Shown here: positions 15,701 to 22,897 of the stretch, in pieces | How the letters are laid out: each line of letters begins with the position of its first letter | Position numbering within the stretch: position 1 is the first letter of the stretch | Assembly (NCBI GenBank): GCA_020852705.1 | Contig: JADZAP010000032.1 | Location: 1-64,000, forward strand | Source of the DNA: Ignavibacteria bacterium | Lineage (GTDB): Bacteria; Bacteroidota; Ignavibacteria; Tepidaquicellales; OLB5 | Direction of reading: 5' to 3' | DNA length: 64,000 nt | Position numbers and translations under genes: made by a program | The notes under the pieces: generated by a model | Databases searched by the model: none | What the model saw: only the letters and a program-made list of their open reading frames with translations | Told to the model about the DNA's origin: nothing

Positions 15701-16264
15701 AAAGGGCTAACTCAATATTTTTCTGGTAATGAAAGACTTCTAAATACTGAACGCACTGCCAGATTGCGTCTTTCTTTCACCCCTGACCTTGCACTTATAA
15801 GCGACTATGTTTCACAAATTGAAAGGAACAATTCCCCCGGGGTTGAAATCAGAAATTGGAATATAAATTCCGAAGGTATTACCTCAGAACTTATTTATAA
15901 ACCAATTCAAACAATAGAAGCAGGTTTTAAAGTACAGTTAAAACGTGCTAAAGATAACTTTCCGGTAAATCCAACTCAAGCAGATATAAATGTTCAGACT
16001 TTTCGTTTGACATATTCATTTTCAGGCAAAGGTACTTTGCGAAGTGAAATTTCAAGAAATGAAGTATTGATGAATTCCACACCTTCATTTGTTCCGTTTG
16101 ATCTTACTAAAGGACTTGTTGCAGGCAAGAGTTTTTTTTGGTCACTTAACTTTGAGTACAGGATAAGTAATTTTATTCAGGCAACTATAAATTATTTTGG
16201 CAGAGCCGAAGATAAAGCAAGGGTAATACATACCGGCACTGCTGAAATAAGAGCTTATTTTTAA
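12731..16264 (+). CDS. Very large outer-membrane or cell-surface protein with SprA-like strand motifs
   Basis: Protein of 1177 residues, TTG start at 12731 (no in-frame ATG is near), with signal peptide MKPPHKIAAILLILLAGTVLS. No sorting domain and no lipobox are present. The sequence is rich in alternating beta strands throughout and ends RVIHTGTAEIRAYF, as in outer-membrane barrels. Two places share a pattern Y-T-I-D-[FY]-x-x-G followed by a strand and a basic turn (about 67-107 and 304-350, the latter with GSEKVYLDGVLLTRG). Similar units occur repeatedly in the giant T9SS translocon protein SprA/Sov, which is about twice this length. I therefore suspect a surface or translocation-related role, but this is inference. 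Confidence 0.7.
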   Translation: MKPPHKIAAILLILLAGTVLSQPKTFNDINYKKFVTTAASEDSLISLPDKFIKFGSLTVFSDSAEVNPVNYTIDFRYGIIKLQKFFIQEIINSGKPERLQLIITYKNFPFDIADSYSRFETINKLDTSSGDSVKVVEIKSDFVEDIFAGTDLTKSGSIFRGFTVGNNRDLSLQSGFRLQLNGKLSNDIEITAALTDENTPIQPEGNTQKLQELDKVFVELRSSNITATLGDIEVNLSGNEFFNFSKKLQGAKGFANYNKTDLFLTGALSKGRFSTNSFNGQDGVQGPYRLIGADNEVNIVVIAGSEKVYLDGVLLTRGESNDYTIDYSTGQVKFTNNRLITNASRIVIDFEYSDKKYSRSFIAGQTHTALLNDRLKLSFSYLRERDDPGKPIDFTLSDSDRTIISQAGDNRLLASKTGVTYVGRDSLGNSLGLYIQRDTVINSQSVKKYIYAPGDTAALYQVTFSFVGTGKGEYNSLSSSAYTYAGQGLGSYLPLIFFPLPASYQSADVGLDLKISKDISLTMEGTASDFDVNLLSGLDDHENKGGAFSASLLFNPKIFKIGKLNLGEVLFTVRQKVVNKLYNAVDRLNKVEYNRVWDINDSTKLTEVTTEAGLIIKPQKYFSISTTGGKIKRGDKFNSLRGSLDIKFAGDSLNIPSLSYNADYISSKDNSIDYGGKWIRQFGAIDYKLQPFKNKSFGKYNLKFEINGEDKQTRSLNYDSVNSGSFRFYEFKPKLFITDLFNLDLSYQFSYRFDDAFNSGTLTRQSNSYTSTFGARLKNLNFISINGDLVVYDRKYSPEFQNKGLTDSRTILVTSQSNIWFFNRGFNTNLFYKVSSERTAKQEVVFIQVTMGTGNYKYIGDLNGNGLQDENEFVLTNFDGDYIKLFRPTDQLFPTTDLQSSASINIIPSRFTAGLKNGILKTILNNITSDSYISVSEKSKDPVQKNIYFLKFSTFQNNENTIAGATTIQQDFGIFENHEYFGIKLRFVQRKGLTQYFSGNERLLNTERTARLRLSFTPDLALISDYVSQIERNNSPGVEIRNWNINSEGITSELIYKPIQTIEAGFKVQLKRAKDNFPVNPTQADINVQTFRLTYSFSGKGTLRSEISRNEVLMNSTPSFVPFDLTKGLVAGKSFFWSLNFEYRISNFIQATINYFGRAEDKARVIHTGTAEIRAYF

Positions 16265-16337
16265 CATTTGTATTAATATATTAAAATTTTGCTTACCAAT
16301 ATTTTGCCAAATTTAATTGAGTTTTTAAATTTAATAT

Positions 16338-16874
16338 ATGAAGAAACTATCACACGAAGAAGTAGGTAAAAAGCGGATTCCGCTAAATGAAATTAAAAAA
16401 GTTAAAAGAAATCCCGTGTATGTTTTAGCTGATAATATCCGCAGTATTTATAATATCGGTTCAATTTTCAGAACAAGTGATGCAGCACTTATTGAAAAAC
16501 TTTATTTAACAGGTTACTCACCTTACCCGCCTAGAAAAGAAATAGAAAAAGTTGCTCTTGGTGCTACTGAAGCTGTACCTTGGCAGCATGTTTTAAATCC
16601 TGTTGAGGCTGTTAAACAATTAAAAAGTGAAGGTATTAAAATTGTCCCTTTAGAAATTACTGAAGGGGGAAGATCTTATACAGATATTAATCAAGAAGAT
16701 TTTCCGCTTTGTCTTGTTTTGGGAAATGAACTCACAGGTGTTTCTGCGGATATATTAGACCTTGCCGATTTTTCCGTTGAAATACATCAATACGGTTTTA
16801 AACATTCTTTAAATGTTTCAGTTGCTTACGGTATTGCTGTTATGGAATTGGTTAGAAAGTTAAATTTTGGTTAA
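16338..16874 (+). CDS. SpoU/TrmH-family RNA 2'-O-methyltransferase
   Basis: SPOUT-class enzyme of 178 residues that transfers a methyl group from SAM to a ribose 2'-hydroxyl of RNA. The three family motifs are present: N-I-R-S-I-Y-N-I-G-S-I-F-R (33-45), LVLGNELTGV (127-136, part of the knotted SAM site) and HSLNVSVA (156-163). There is no N-terminal L7Ae-like RNA domain, so it is a short form. The substrate (tRNA or rRNA position) cannot be told. Confidence 0.9.
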   Translation: MKKLSHEEVGKKRIPLNEIKKVKRNPVYVLADNIRSIYNIGSIFRTSDAALIEKLYLTGYSPYPPRKEIEKVALGATEAVPWQHVLNPVEAVKQLKSEGIKIVPLEITEGGRSYTDINQEDFPLCLVLGNELTGVSADILDLADFSVEIHQYGFKHSLNVSVAYGIAVMELVRKLNFG

Positions 16875-16959
16875 TTCTTCATGCTTTATCAGTGTGAAAG
16901 AAACAGCAAAGTATTTAAATGATTTTTTATTTTTCTTGTATAAACAGGAGAAAATTATT

Positions 16960-18531
16960 TTAATTCATACTTTTAAAGCAGCAGATACCATTACAATAAG
17001 TTAAATCAACTGACAATTCATTAAATCCCGCTTCAAAAATATCCTTATTTAATACAATAAAATCTGCTTTTTTCCCATTTGTTATTGACCCAAACAAATT
17101 TTCATTTCCATTTGAATAAGCATTATTTATTGTGCTGGCTTTAATGCAATCATCAAGCGGTATCTTGTGCTCAGGAGTAAACTCTGTGGAATCTATTTTT
17201 CTTGTAACAGCAAGTCTAATATTTTCAATCGGGTCAAATCCTGCTATCGGAAAATCTGTTCCAAAACATATTTTCCCTCCTGTTTTTGTGGTTTGATAAT
17301 AGTTATGTGTATTTGGAACAAGTTCACTTGGGAGCTTTTCTTTAACTGTATTTACATCATACTTTAAATGTATTGGCTGAACAGATGCAATTACCCCGAT
17401 TTTACCAAACCGTTCATAATCTGCTGGGTCAATATGTTGTGCATGCTCAATCCTGTGCCGTAGTTTTTTGGTATTCGGAAGATTTTCATACAGATTAAGT
17501 ACTTCTGTTACTGCTTTATTGCCAATTGCATGAATGATTATACGGTAACCCGCATCATCAATTTTTTTTGCAAGTTCATAAATTTTTCCGCTATTTGCAA
17601 GCTCGGTTTTATATCCGTTATGATTTTTTCCATTATAATTTCTGCTAAACAGTGCTGTTTCCGAGCCCAATGCACCATCCCAAAATGCTTTAAATCCTTT
17701 TATTGAAAAATATTCAGTGTCAATACTCTTAGTTATATCAATATATTTTGCGATATTTTCAAACTCTGCAAAGGGTAAATAAGAATTTATTCTTAAATTC
17801 AAATTTCCTGTTTTATATAATTCATTATAAACTTCAATATCTTTCGGAAGTGTAATGTCGCTAATAGATGTTAATCCTTTTTGATGCATTTTGTTTATGC
17901 ACTCTTTTACGGCGGTAACTTTTTCATTAAGTTGAGGTTCAGGAATTGCAGTATATACTTCATTCATTGCTCCCTCACTTATAATTCCCGATAATTTACC
18001 TGATGAAGTATAGTCAAGTTCTGCGTTTCTAAATATTCGTGATTTTTTGTTAATTCCTGAAATATCCAAAGCTTTTGAATTGCACAATGCTGAGTGATAA
18101 TCATAGTTTGCAATAAATAATGGTGCTTCGCTGTAAATTGTATCTGCAATATTTTCATTTTTAACAGAAACTTTATTTATTATACTGTTAATATCAAGAT
18201 TACCTCCAATTATCCATTTATCAGGCATAATTTTTACATACTCATTAACAGTATTTTTTAGTTCATCAATGGATTTAATTTGTGAGCAGTCAAGATGTTT
18301 AAGCATTAATGCTCCGTTAACAAGGTGCAAATGTCCATCAGTAAAAGCAGGCAAAACCAGCTTTCCGTTTAAATTGATTGTTTGTTTATAATTTCCTGCA
18401 AGGGCAGCAGCTTCTTTGTTTAAACCGGCAAAATCAAAAATTCCGTTGTTAATGCCAAATGATTCATCAAATCTTCCTTCCGGCTGCCATACTTTGCAGT
18501 TTGTAAAAAGAATTGAATTTTTATTTTTCAT
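16960..18531 (-). CDS. Amidohydrolase family protein (YtcJ-like)
   Basis: Metal-dependent hydrolase of 523 residues of the amidohydrolase family 3 type. The first metal motif is D-G-H-L-H-L (65-70), with later ligands in HAIGNKAV, RHRIEHAQHI and GTDFPIAG. The N- and C-terminal beta-sandwich around the barrel is complete, ending with a KADFIVLNKDIF strand. It overlaps gpsA by 11 bases, so the two are translationally coupled, though no metabolic link is obvious. Substrate is unknown. Confidence 0.9.
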   Translation of the reverse strand: MKNKNSILFTNCKVWQPEGRFDESFGINNGIFDFAGLNKEAAALAGNYKQTINLNGKLVLPAFTDGHLHLVNGALMLKHLDCSQIKSIDELKNTVNEYVKIMPDKWIIGGNLDINSIINKVSVKNENIADTIYSEAPLFIANYDYHSALCNSKALDISGINKKSRIFRNAELDYTSSGKLSGIISEGAMNEVYTAIPEPQLNEKVTAVKECINKMHQKGLTSISDITLPKDIEVYNELYKTGNLNLRINSYLPFAEFENIAKYIDITKSIDTEYFSIKGFKAFWDGALGSETALFSRNYNGKNHNGYKTELANSGKIYELAKKIDDAGYRIIIHAIGNKAVTEVLNLYENLPNTKKLRHRIEHAQHIDPADYERFGKIGVIASVQPIHLKYDVNTVKEKLPSELVPNTHNYYQTTKTGGKICFGTDFPIAGFDPIENIRLAVTRKIDSTEFTPEHKIPLDDCIKASTINNAYSNGNENLFGSITNGKKADFIVLNKDIFEAGFNELSVDLTYCNGICCFKSMN

Positions 18532-19522
18532 CCCTAAGGTTTCTTGTCATCAGCATTTCAGTTGCCTGATGAGGATCTTTGCCGTGGAAAAGTACCCTAT
18601 ATACCTGTTCAATTATTGGCAGTTCAATATTTATTTTTTTAGAAAGTTCATGAGTTGATTCAGTTGTTGCCACACCTTCTGCTACCATTTTCATTTCTGC
18701 AAGAACATGTTTAAGTTTTTTCCCTTTCCCAACTTCTTCACCAACAAACCGGTTGCGGGAATGTTTACTCATACAGGTTACTATAAGATCTCCAATACCT
18801 GAAAGTCCCATAAATGTGTTTTCCTGTGCCCCAAATCGCATTCCAAAACGTGTAATTTCTCTTATACCTCTTGTCATTATTGCAGCTTTTGTATTATCAC
18901 CAAAACCTGCACCATCAGCTATTCCGGCAGCTATGGCTATTACATTCTTTAATGCTCCGCCAAGCTCTACTCCAAGCACATCGTTTGACCTGTAAACACG
19001 GAAGTGTTTGTTAGAAAAAGTTTTCTGTATAATCTCTGAATTTTTTTCAACATATCCTGCTGCTGCAACAGCAGTAGGAATATTTTTTGCAACTTCTTCT
19101 GCATGTGAAGGACCTGAAAGTACAGTTATATTTTTTTTATCAATTTTGGTAAATACATCCTGAAATATCTGTGAAACTGTCATTAAACTATGAGTTTCTA
19201 TTCCCTTAGATACACTTAAAATTACGCGGTTTGTAAACGTAATATCTTTAATATTTTCAATTACATTTCTTATAAACTGTGTTGGAGTGGAAATTACTAT
19301 AAGTTCCGCATTTCTTACTGCTTCATTAATATCATTGGTTATTCTTATACGGTCAGGAATTTTAATTTTTGGCAAATAATAAAAATTTTCACGGTATTCA
19401 TTGAGTGTATGGGCATATTCAGTGTCATATTCCCACAAAGTAACTTTATTCCGGTTACTGTTTAATATCAATCCAAGGGCTGTGCCCCAGCCTCCGGAAC
19501 CTAATATACTGATATTCATCAT
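18521..19522 (-). CDS. gpsA: Glycerol-3-phosphate dehydrogenase [NAD(P)+]
   Basis: Reduces dihydroxyacetone phosphate to sn-glycerol-3-phosphate for phospholipid synthesis. It has the dinucleotide loop G-S-G-G-W-G-T-A-L-G near residue 7, LSGPSHAEEV, the substrate-site block GAALKNVIAIAAGIADG, and SGIGDLIVTC, all family hallmarks. Starts at 19528 (TTG), 19522 and 19519 (ATG) are possible; 19522 is chosen as the first ATG. The gene lies downstream of plsY on the same strand, and its product is the acyl acceptor for PlsY, but a strong terminator separates them. Confidence 0.96.
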   Translation of the reverse strand: MMNISILGSGGWGTALGLILNSNRNKVTLWEYDTEYAHTLNEYRENFYYLPKIKIPDRIRITNDINEAVRNAELIVISTPTQFIRNVIENIKDITFTNRVILSVSKGIETHSLMTVSQIFQDVFTKIDKKNITVLSGPSHAEEVAKNIPTAVAAAGYVEKNSEIIQKTFSNKHFRVYRSNDVLGVELGGALKNVIAIAAGIADGAGFGDNTKAAIMTRGIREITRFGMRFGAQENTFMGLSGIGDLIVTCMSKHSRNRFVGEEVGKGKKLKHVLAEMKMVAEGVATTESTHELSKKINIELPIIEQVYRVLFHGKDPHQATEMLMTRNLRDEK

Positions 19523-19610
19523 TTGCAAATTTATCCAAAATTAACTGATTAAAAAATGTAATTAATTCCAGTAAAGGATAAATGTAGATTATATAAAAAA
19601 GTTTTCTTAT

Positions 19611-19642
19611 AAAAAAAAGCGGGTTAAACCCGCTTAAAAAAA
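19611..19642. terminator. Bidirectional-type terminator between plsY and gpsA
   Basis: AAGCGGGTT pairs with AACCCGCTT around a single central base, with A-runs on one side and T-runs on the other in both readings. It sits just past the plsY stop, so plsY transcription probably ends here and gpsA has its own promoter in the 90 bases beyond. Confidence 0.85.
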
Positions 19643-19644
19643 TA

Positions 19645-20361
19645 TCATATATCTTTTTGTTTTCTTCTGCGTTTAAACGGGGCATCTATTTGTATCCACC
19701 GTACTTTCCACCATTTTTCAAATCTATTCTCCTCGCCATGAAGTAATCTTTTAATATTTCCGCGGTGGTTATAAATTAAAAAAACACAAACTACAATGCT
19801 GAAATATATTAGCGTATGATAGCCGTCAATTTCAACACCAAAAAAGTTTTCTCTTATAAACATTGTGCTTGGAAATGCAAATGCTGCACTAATTGAACCT
19901 AGTGAAACATAACCGGAAAATATCAAAACAACAATAAATATTGCGATAGATATTGTTGCATCTATTGGTGCAAGACTAAGCAGCATACCTGCTGCTGTAT
20001 TGATTCCTTTGCCGCCTTTAAAACCTGCAAATACTGTCCATACATGACCAATAATTGCTGATATACCTGCAATAATTTGTACAACTGTTATATCCTGAAA
20101 CGGTGTACGGTTTTCAAACGGCAAATTACCGTAGAAAAGTTTTGAGATCAATAGGGTTGCTATAAATCCCTTTGCAATATCAATTAGCTGAACAATTATG
20201 CCAATCTTCCAGCCAAGCACCCTGAATGCATTTGTACTCCCCAGATTTTTACTCCCGTGTTGGCGTATATCAATCTTTTTAAATAATTTGCCAAATACAA
20301 GTGCAGTAGGAAATGATCCTACTAAATAGCTTAATAATATTACAATAATTAAATTTAACAT
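19645..20361 (-). CDS. plsY: Glycerol-3-phosphate acyltransferase PlsY
   Basis: Integral membrane enzyme that moves an acyl group from acyl-phosphate to glycerol-3-phosphate, making lysophosphatidate. Motifs seen are GSKNLGSTNAFRVLG (36-50) and GFKGGKGINTAAG (113-125), with about five hydrophobic segments across 238 residues. The C-terminal 40 residues are charged and slightly longer than usual. Its acyl-phosphate donor would be made by PlsX, encoded at 36157-37197. The Nfu-type gene ends 3 bases upstream, so the two are co-transcribed. Confidence 0.96.
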   Translation of the reverse strand: MLNLIIVILLSYLVGSFPTALVFGKLFKKIDIRQHGSKNLGSTNAFRVLGWKIGIIVQLIDIAKGFIATLLISKLFYGNLPFENRTPFQDITVVQIIAGISAIIGHVWTVFAGFKGGKGINTAAGMLLSLAPIDATISIAIFIVVLIFSGYVSLGSISAAFAFPSTMFIRENFFGVEIDGYHTLIYFSIVVCVFLIYNHRGNIKRLLHGEENRFEKWWKVRWIQIDAPFKRRRKQKDI

Positions 20362-20364
20362 ATA

Positions 20365-20616
20365 TCAGTTAAAACATTCAATTCTCTTTATTTCAGGTAT
20401 TTCTTTCATTAAAGCTCTTTCAATTCCAGCCCTTAATGTCATCGGTCTTAACGGACAGGTATTGCATGAACCTAAAAGTTTTAATTCAACAATACCATCT
20501 TCAGTTATTTTATCTAATATAACATCGCCGCCATCCTGCTGAAGATAAGGTCTAATACGTTCCAGAACTGAATTTATTTTAGCCTCAATTTCTGCTGTTT
20601 TTTCAGTAATTAGCAT
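20365..20616 (-). CDS. NifU C-terminal domain (Nfu-type) Fe-S protein
   Basis: Small protein of 83 residues that carries or transfers an Fe-S cluster. The family pattern is complete: IRPYLQQDGGDV in the first helix and strand, and the cluster motif G-S-C-N-T-C-P (Cys51, Cys54). There is no A-type N-terminal domain as in NfuA, so this is the free-standing form. It is followed directly by plsY and lies downstream of the Mrp ATPase gene with a 207-base gap. Confidence 0.94.
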   Translation of the reverse strand: MLITEKTAEIEAKINSVLERIRPYLQQDGGDVILDKITEDGIVELKLLGSCNTCPLRPMTLRAGIERALMKEIPEIKRIECFN

Positions 20617-20707
20617 TACCCGAAATTAAAACTCCGTAAAAATAATAAAACTTTTAATTAAAAGCATTAATAAATTATTAATACCCGTTACCTGAAACCT
20701 GTTAAAT

Positions 20708-20735
20708 TTACTTAAAATTCCATAATTTTAAGTAA
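20708..20735. promoter_or_regulatory. Perfect 12-bp inverted repeat upstream of the Nfu-type gene
   Basis: TTACTTAAAATT pairs with AATTTTAAGTAA around CCAT, about 90 bases before the Nfu-type start on the minus strand. There is no clean T-run, so it looks more like an operator or leader hairpin than a terminator. All-AT content apart from the G/C pair makes chance possible. Confidence 0.35.
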
Positions 20736-20823
20736 TTATATTGTATCTTTATCAATTTACAGATAAATAACAACAAACAAAAATAAAAAAAACTTATAAA
20801 AATTTTGAAAACACTATAAACTA

Positions 20824-21660
20824 TTAAACTTCTATAACAGGTTGTTTTGTATTAAGTTTTGTGTTTTGTAAAATATTTTGTGCCATATTTTTTGCAATTT
20901 CTGTAAATTGCTCTGCTTCTGTTGAATCTGGCTTTCCAAGTACTATTGGTTTACCTTCATCTCCGCCAACTCTAATATCAGTATTAATTGCAATTTCACC
21001 AAGGAAATTTATATTAAGCTCATCTGCAAGTTTTTTCCCTCCGCCTTTTCCAAAAATATAATCTTTAGTACCATCTTTATTTGAGTAATAGCTCATGTTT
21101 TCAATTATACCTAAAACAGGCACATTAACTTTGCCGTACATTTTTGCACCTTTGCGGGCATCAATTAAACTAATTTCCTGAGGTGTTGTAACAATAATTG
21201 ATCCGGTAAGCGGTATAGATTGAGTTAATGTAAGTTGTATATCTCCGGTACCGGGAGGCATATCATATAAAAGGAAATCTAATTCATCCCATGCAACATC
21301 ATTCATAAACTGCTTTAGCGCACTTGATGCCATTGGTCCCCGCCATACAACGGCTTCTTTAGAATCTACCAGAAAACCAATAGACATCATTTTTATACCA
21401 TATTTAACAACAGGTAAAAGTTTATTTTTTTCCTGAATTTTTACTAACTTGGGTTTTTCGGTTGCAGCACCAAGCATTGTTGGAATTGAAGGACCGTATA
21501 TATCTGCATCAATTAAACCGGTTTTATATCCCTCTTTAATTAATACTGCTGCCAGATTAACTGCAACAGTTGATTTACCTACTCCGCCTTTTCCGCTTGA
21601 TACTGCAATAGTGTATTTTACGCCGGTTAAAATATTTTTATTTGGGCTTTTATTTAACAT
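20824..21660 (-). CDS. Mrp/ApbC-family P-loop ATPase, lacking cysteines
   Basis: ParA-like ATPase of the Mrp/NBP35 family, normally an Fe-S cluster carrier. The deviant Walker A motif SSGKGGVGKST lies near the N-terminus, and YDMPPGTGD and the family block GIIENMSYY are present. The canonical C-x-x-C after ENMSY, which holds the bridging cluster in dimers, is replaced by SNKDGTKDY, and the whole protein contains no cysteine. The N-terminal MIP18 domain found in many homologues is also absent. Start is the ATG at 21660; a TTG at 21669 is possible. Nfu and plsY follow. Confidence 0.92.
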   Translation of the reverse strand: MLNKSPNKNILTGVKYTIAVSSGKGGVGKSTVAVNLAAVLIKEGYKTGLIDADIYGPSIPTMLGAATEKPKLVKIQEKNKLLPVVKYGIKMMSIGFLVDSKEAVVWRGPMASSALKQFMNDVAWDELDFLLYDMPPGTGDIQLTLTQSIPLTGSIIVTTPQEISLIDARKGAKMYGKVNVPVLGIIENMSYYSNKDGTKDYIFGKGGGKKLADELNINFLGEIAINTDIRVGGDEGKPIVLGKPDSTEAEQFTEIAKNMAQNILQNTKLNTKQPVIEV

Positions 21661-21683
21661 AATATGCAAATATAAAAATAAAA

Positions 21684-21712
21684 AACCTCATTTTTTATGC
21701 AAAAATGAGGTT
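21684..21712 (-). terminator. Terminator after the secreted unknown gene
   Basis: A perfect 12-bp stem (AACCTCATTTTT with AAAAATGAGGTT), 5-base loop, followed on the minus strand by a T-run. It ends the transcript of the gene at 21766-22233 before the Mrp gene. Confidence 0.85.
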
Positions 21713-21765
21713 GAAATAGTAAAATTACAGTATTTAACCGTGTTTATTAAATAAATTAATTTAAC

Positions 21766-22233
21766 CTATTTCTGTTTATCACTCGGCACATCCTTTTTTT
21801 CAAATGATGAGCAAATATAATCTTTCACATAATTCCATGGATCAATATAATCGCTTGATGCTTCGCTGATTCCAAGTGGTACTACCTTATAAAATCCGTA
21901 TTCTTCTGTAAACTTAAATACTAATAAATGCTTCCATTCTGAACCGCCAATTGTTGCAATACAAATATCTCCGCCTGAATATATAATATCGTAACTCTCG
22001 GGGGAGTAGTTGTTTATAAGATATTTTTTAACATTTATCTTTTTGTCTTCAAGCCATTCTTCTGAAATATATTTCCTCAGCTTTTCTGATGCATTATCTC
22101 CTTTTACCATCAAATCCAGAATTTCTTTTGTAACCTGTTCCATTTTCTTTTTATTTAAGTCATCAGCTTTAATAGAAAGATTTAGGGCAAAAAAGAAAAT
22201 TAATACAGAGATTGTAAATTTTAAATAGTTCAT
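21766..22233 (-). CDS. Secreted hypothetical protein
   Basis: Protein of 155 residues with a signal peptide (MNYLKFTISVLIFFFALNLSIKA, split here as a 23-residue leader in which the basic N-terminus is short). The mature part is acidic and helical at first, then strand-rich with the stretch ICIATIGGSEWKHLLVFKF. I recognise no family. A Shine-Dalgarno GAAAGG precedes the ATG. It stands between its own terminator and the GNAT gene, so it is probably a single-gene unit. Confidence 0.72.
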   Translation of the reverse strand: MNYLKFTISVLIFFFALNLSIKADDLNKKKMEQVTKEILDLMVKGDNASEKLRKYISEEWLEDKKINVKKYLINNYSPESYDIIYSGGDICIATIGGSEWKHLLVFKFTEEYGFYKVVPLGISEASSDYIDPWNYVKDYICSSFEKKDVPSDKQK

Positions 22234-22315
22234 ATTGTACCTTTCTTTTAAAAAATATTATTTAATTTATAATAAATATTAAAATGTAATTTCATTAATT
22301 TTGTTCCACGGTTCA

Positions 22316-22888
22316 TTAGTCTTTTTCTTTAATATGCCAAAGCATATTTGTCTTATCTGTTAAATGGTATTCACCTCGTTCTGCTGATTTTGTATAGTTA
22401 AATTCTGAAAATCCATTTTTCTTTAACACTTTTATAGATGCAATATTTTCACTGCTCGTTTCAGCTATTACTGCTTTAACTTCTGAATATGTAAATGCCC
22501 ATTTAACCATTGCCGCAATTGCCTCGGTCATATAACCCTGAATTCGGAATCTTGGCTGCATTGAATATCCAATCTCAACATATCCGTTTTCATCAGCTTT
22601 ACGCTTAAATCCAATATCTCCGGCTATTGTGTTAGATATCTTTTCTATAATTACCCAAATTGTTGCAAAAAGATAATTTTTCGGGTCAGCTTTTATCCAG
22701 GGAAGAGTGTATTTCTTTACTGCATTTCTAAAATGCAGTGTTAAGTTACGCTCAGCACGCTCCAGCTTTAATGAATCTTCCAATCTGCTATCCAGATGAG
22801 TAAACATTTCAGCTCGTTCATAATCTAAAGGAATTAATTTAAGTCTATTGGTCTCTAATACAATTAATTCACATTTTTCGCCGCTCAT
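22316..22888 (-). CDS. GNAT-family N-acetyltransferase (RimJ/RimL type)
   Basis: Acetyl-CoA dependent acetyltransferase of 190 residues. The start block ETNRLKLIPLDY is typical of the RimJ/RimL subgroup, and the acetyl-CoA site is seen in GYSMQPRFRIQGYMTEAI, with the usual Q/R-x-x-G-x-G/A replaced by R-I-Q-G-Y-M. A further family block is ETSSENIASIKVLKKNGF. It begins 9 bases after the HEAT-cyclophilin gene on the same strand, so it is the last gene of that operon. Substrate is unknown. Confidence 0.88.
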   Translation of the reverse strand: MSGEKCELIVLETNRLKLIPLDYERAEMFTHLDSRLEDSLKLERAERNLTLHFRNAVKKYTLPWIKADPKNYLFATIWVIIEKISNTIAGDIGFKRKADENGYVEIGYSMQPRFRIQGYMTEAIAAMVKWAFTYSEVKAVIAETSSENIASIKVLKKNGFSEFNYTKSAERGEYHLTDKTNMLWHIKEKD

Positions 22889-22897
22889 TTTACTAAA

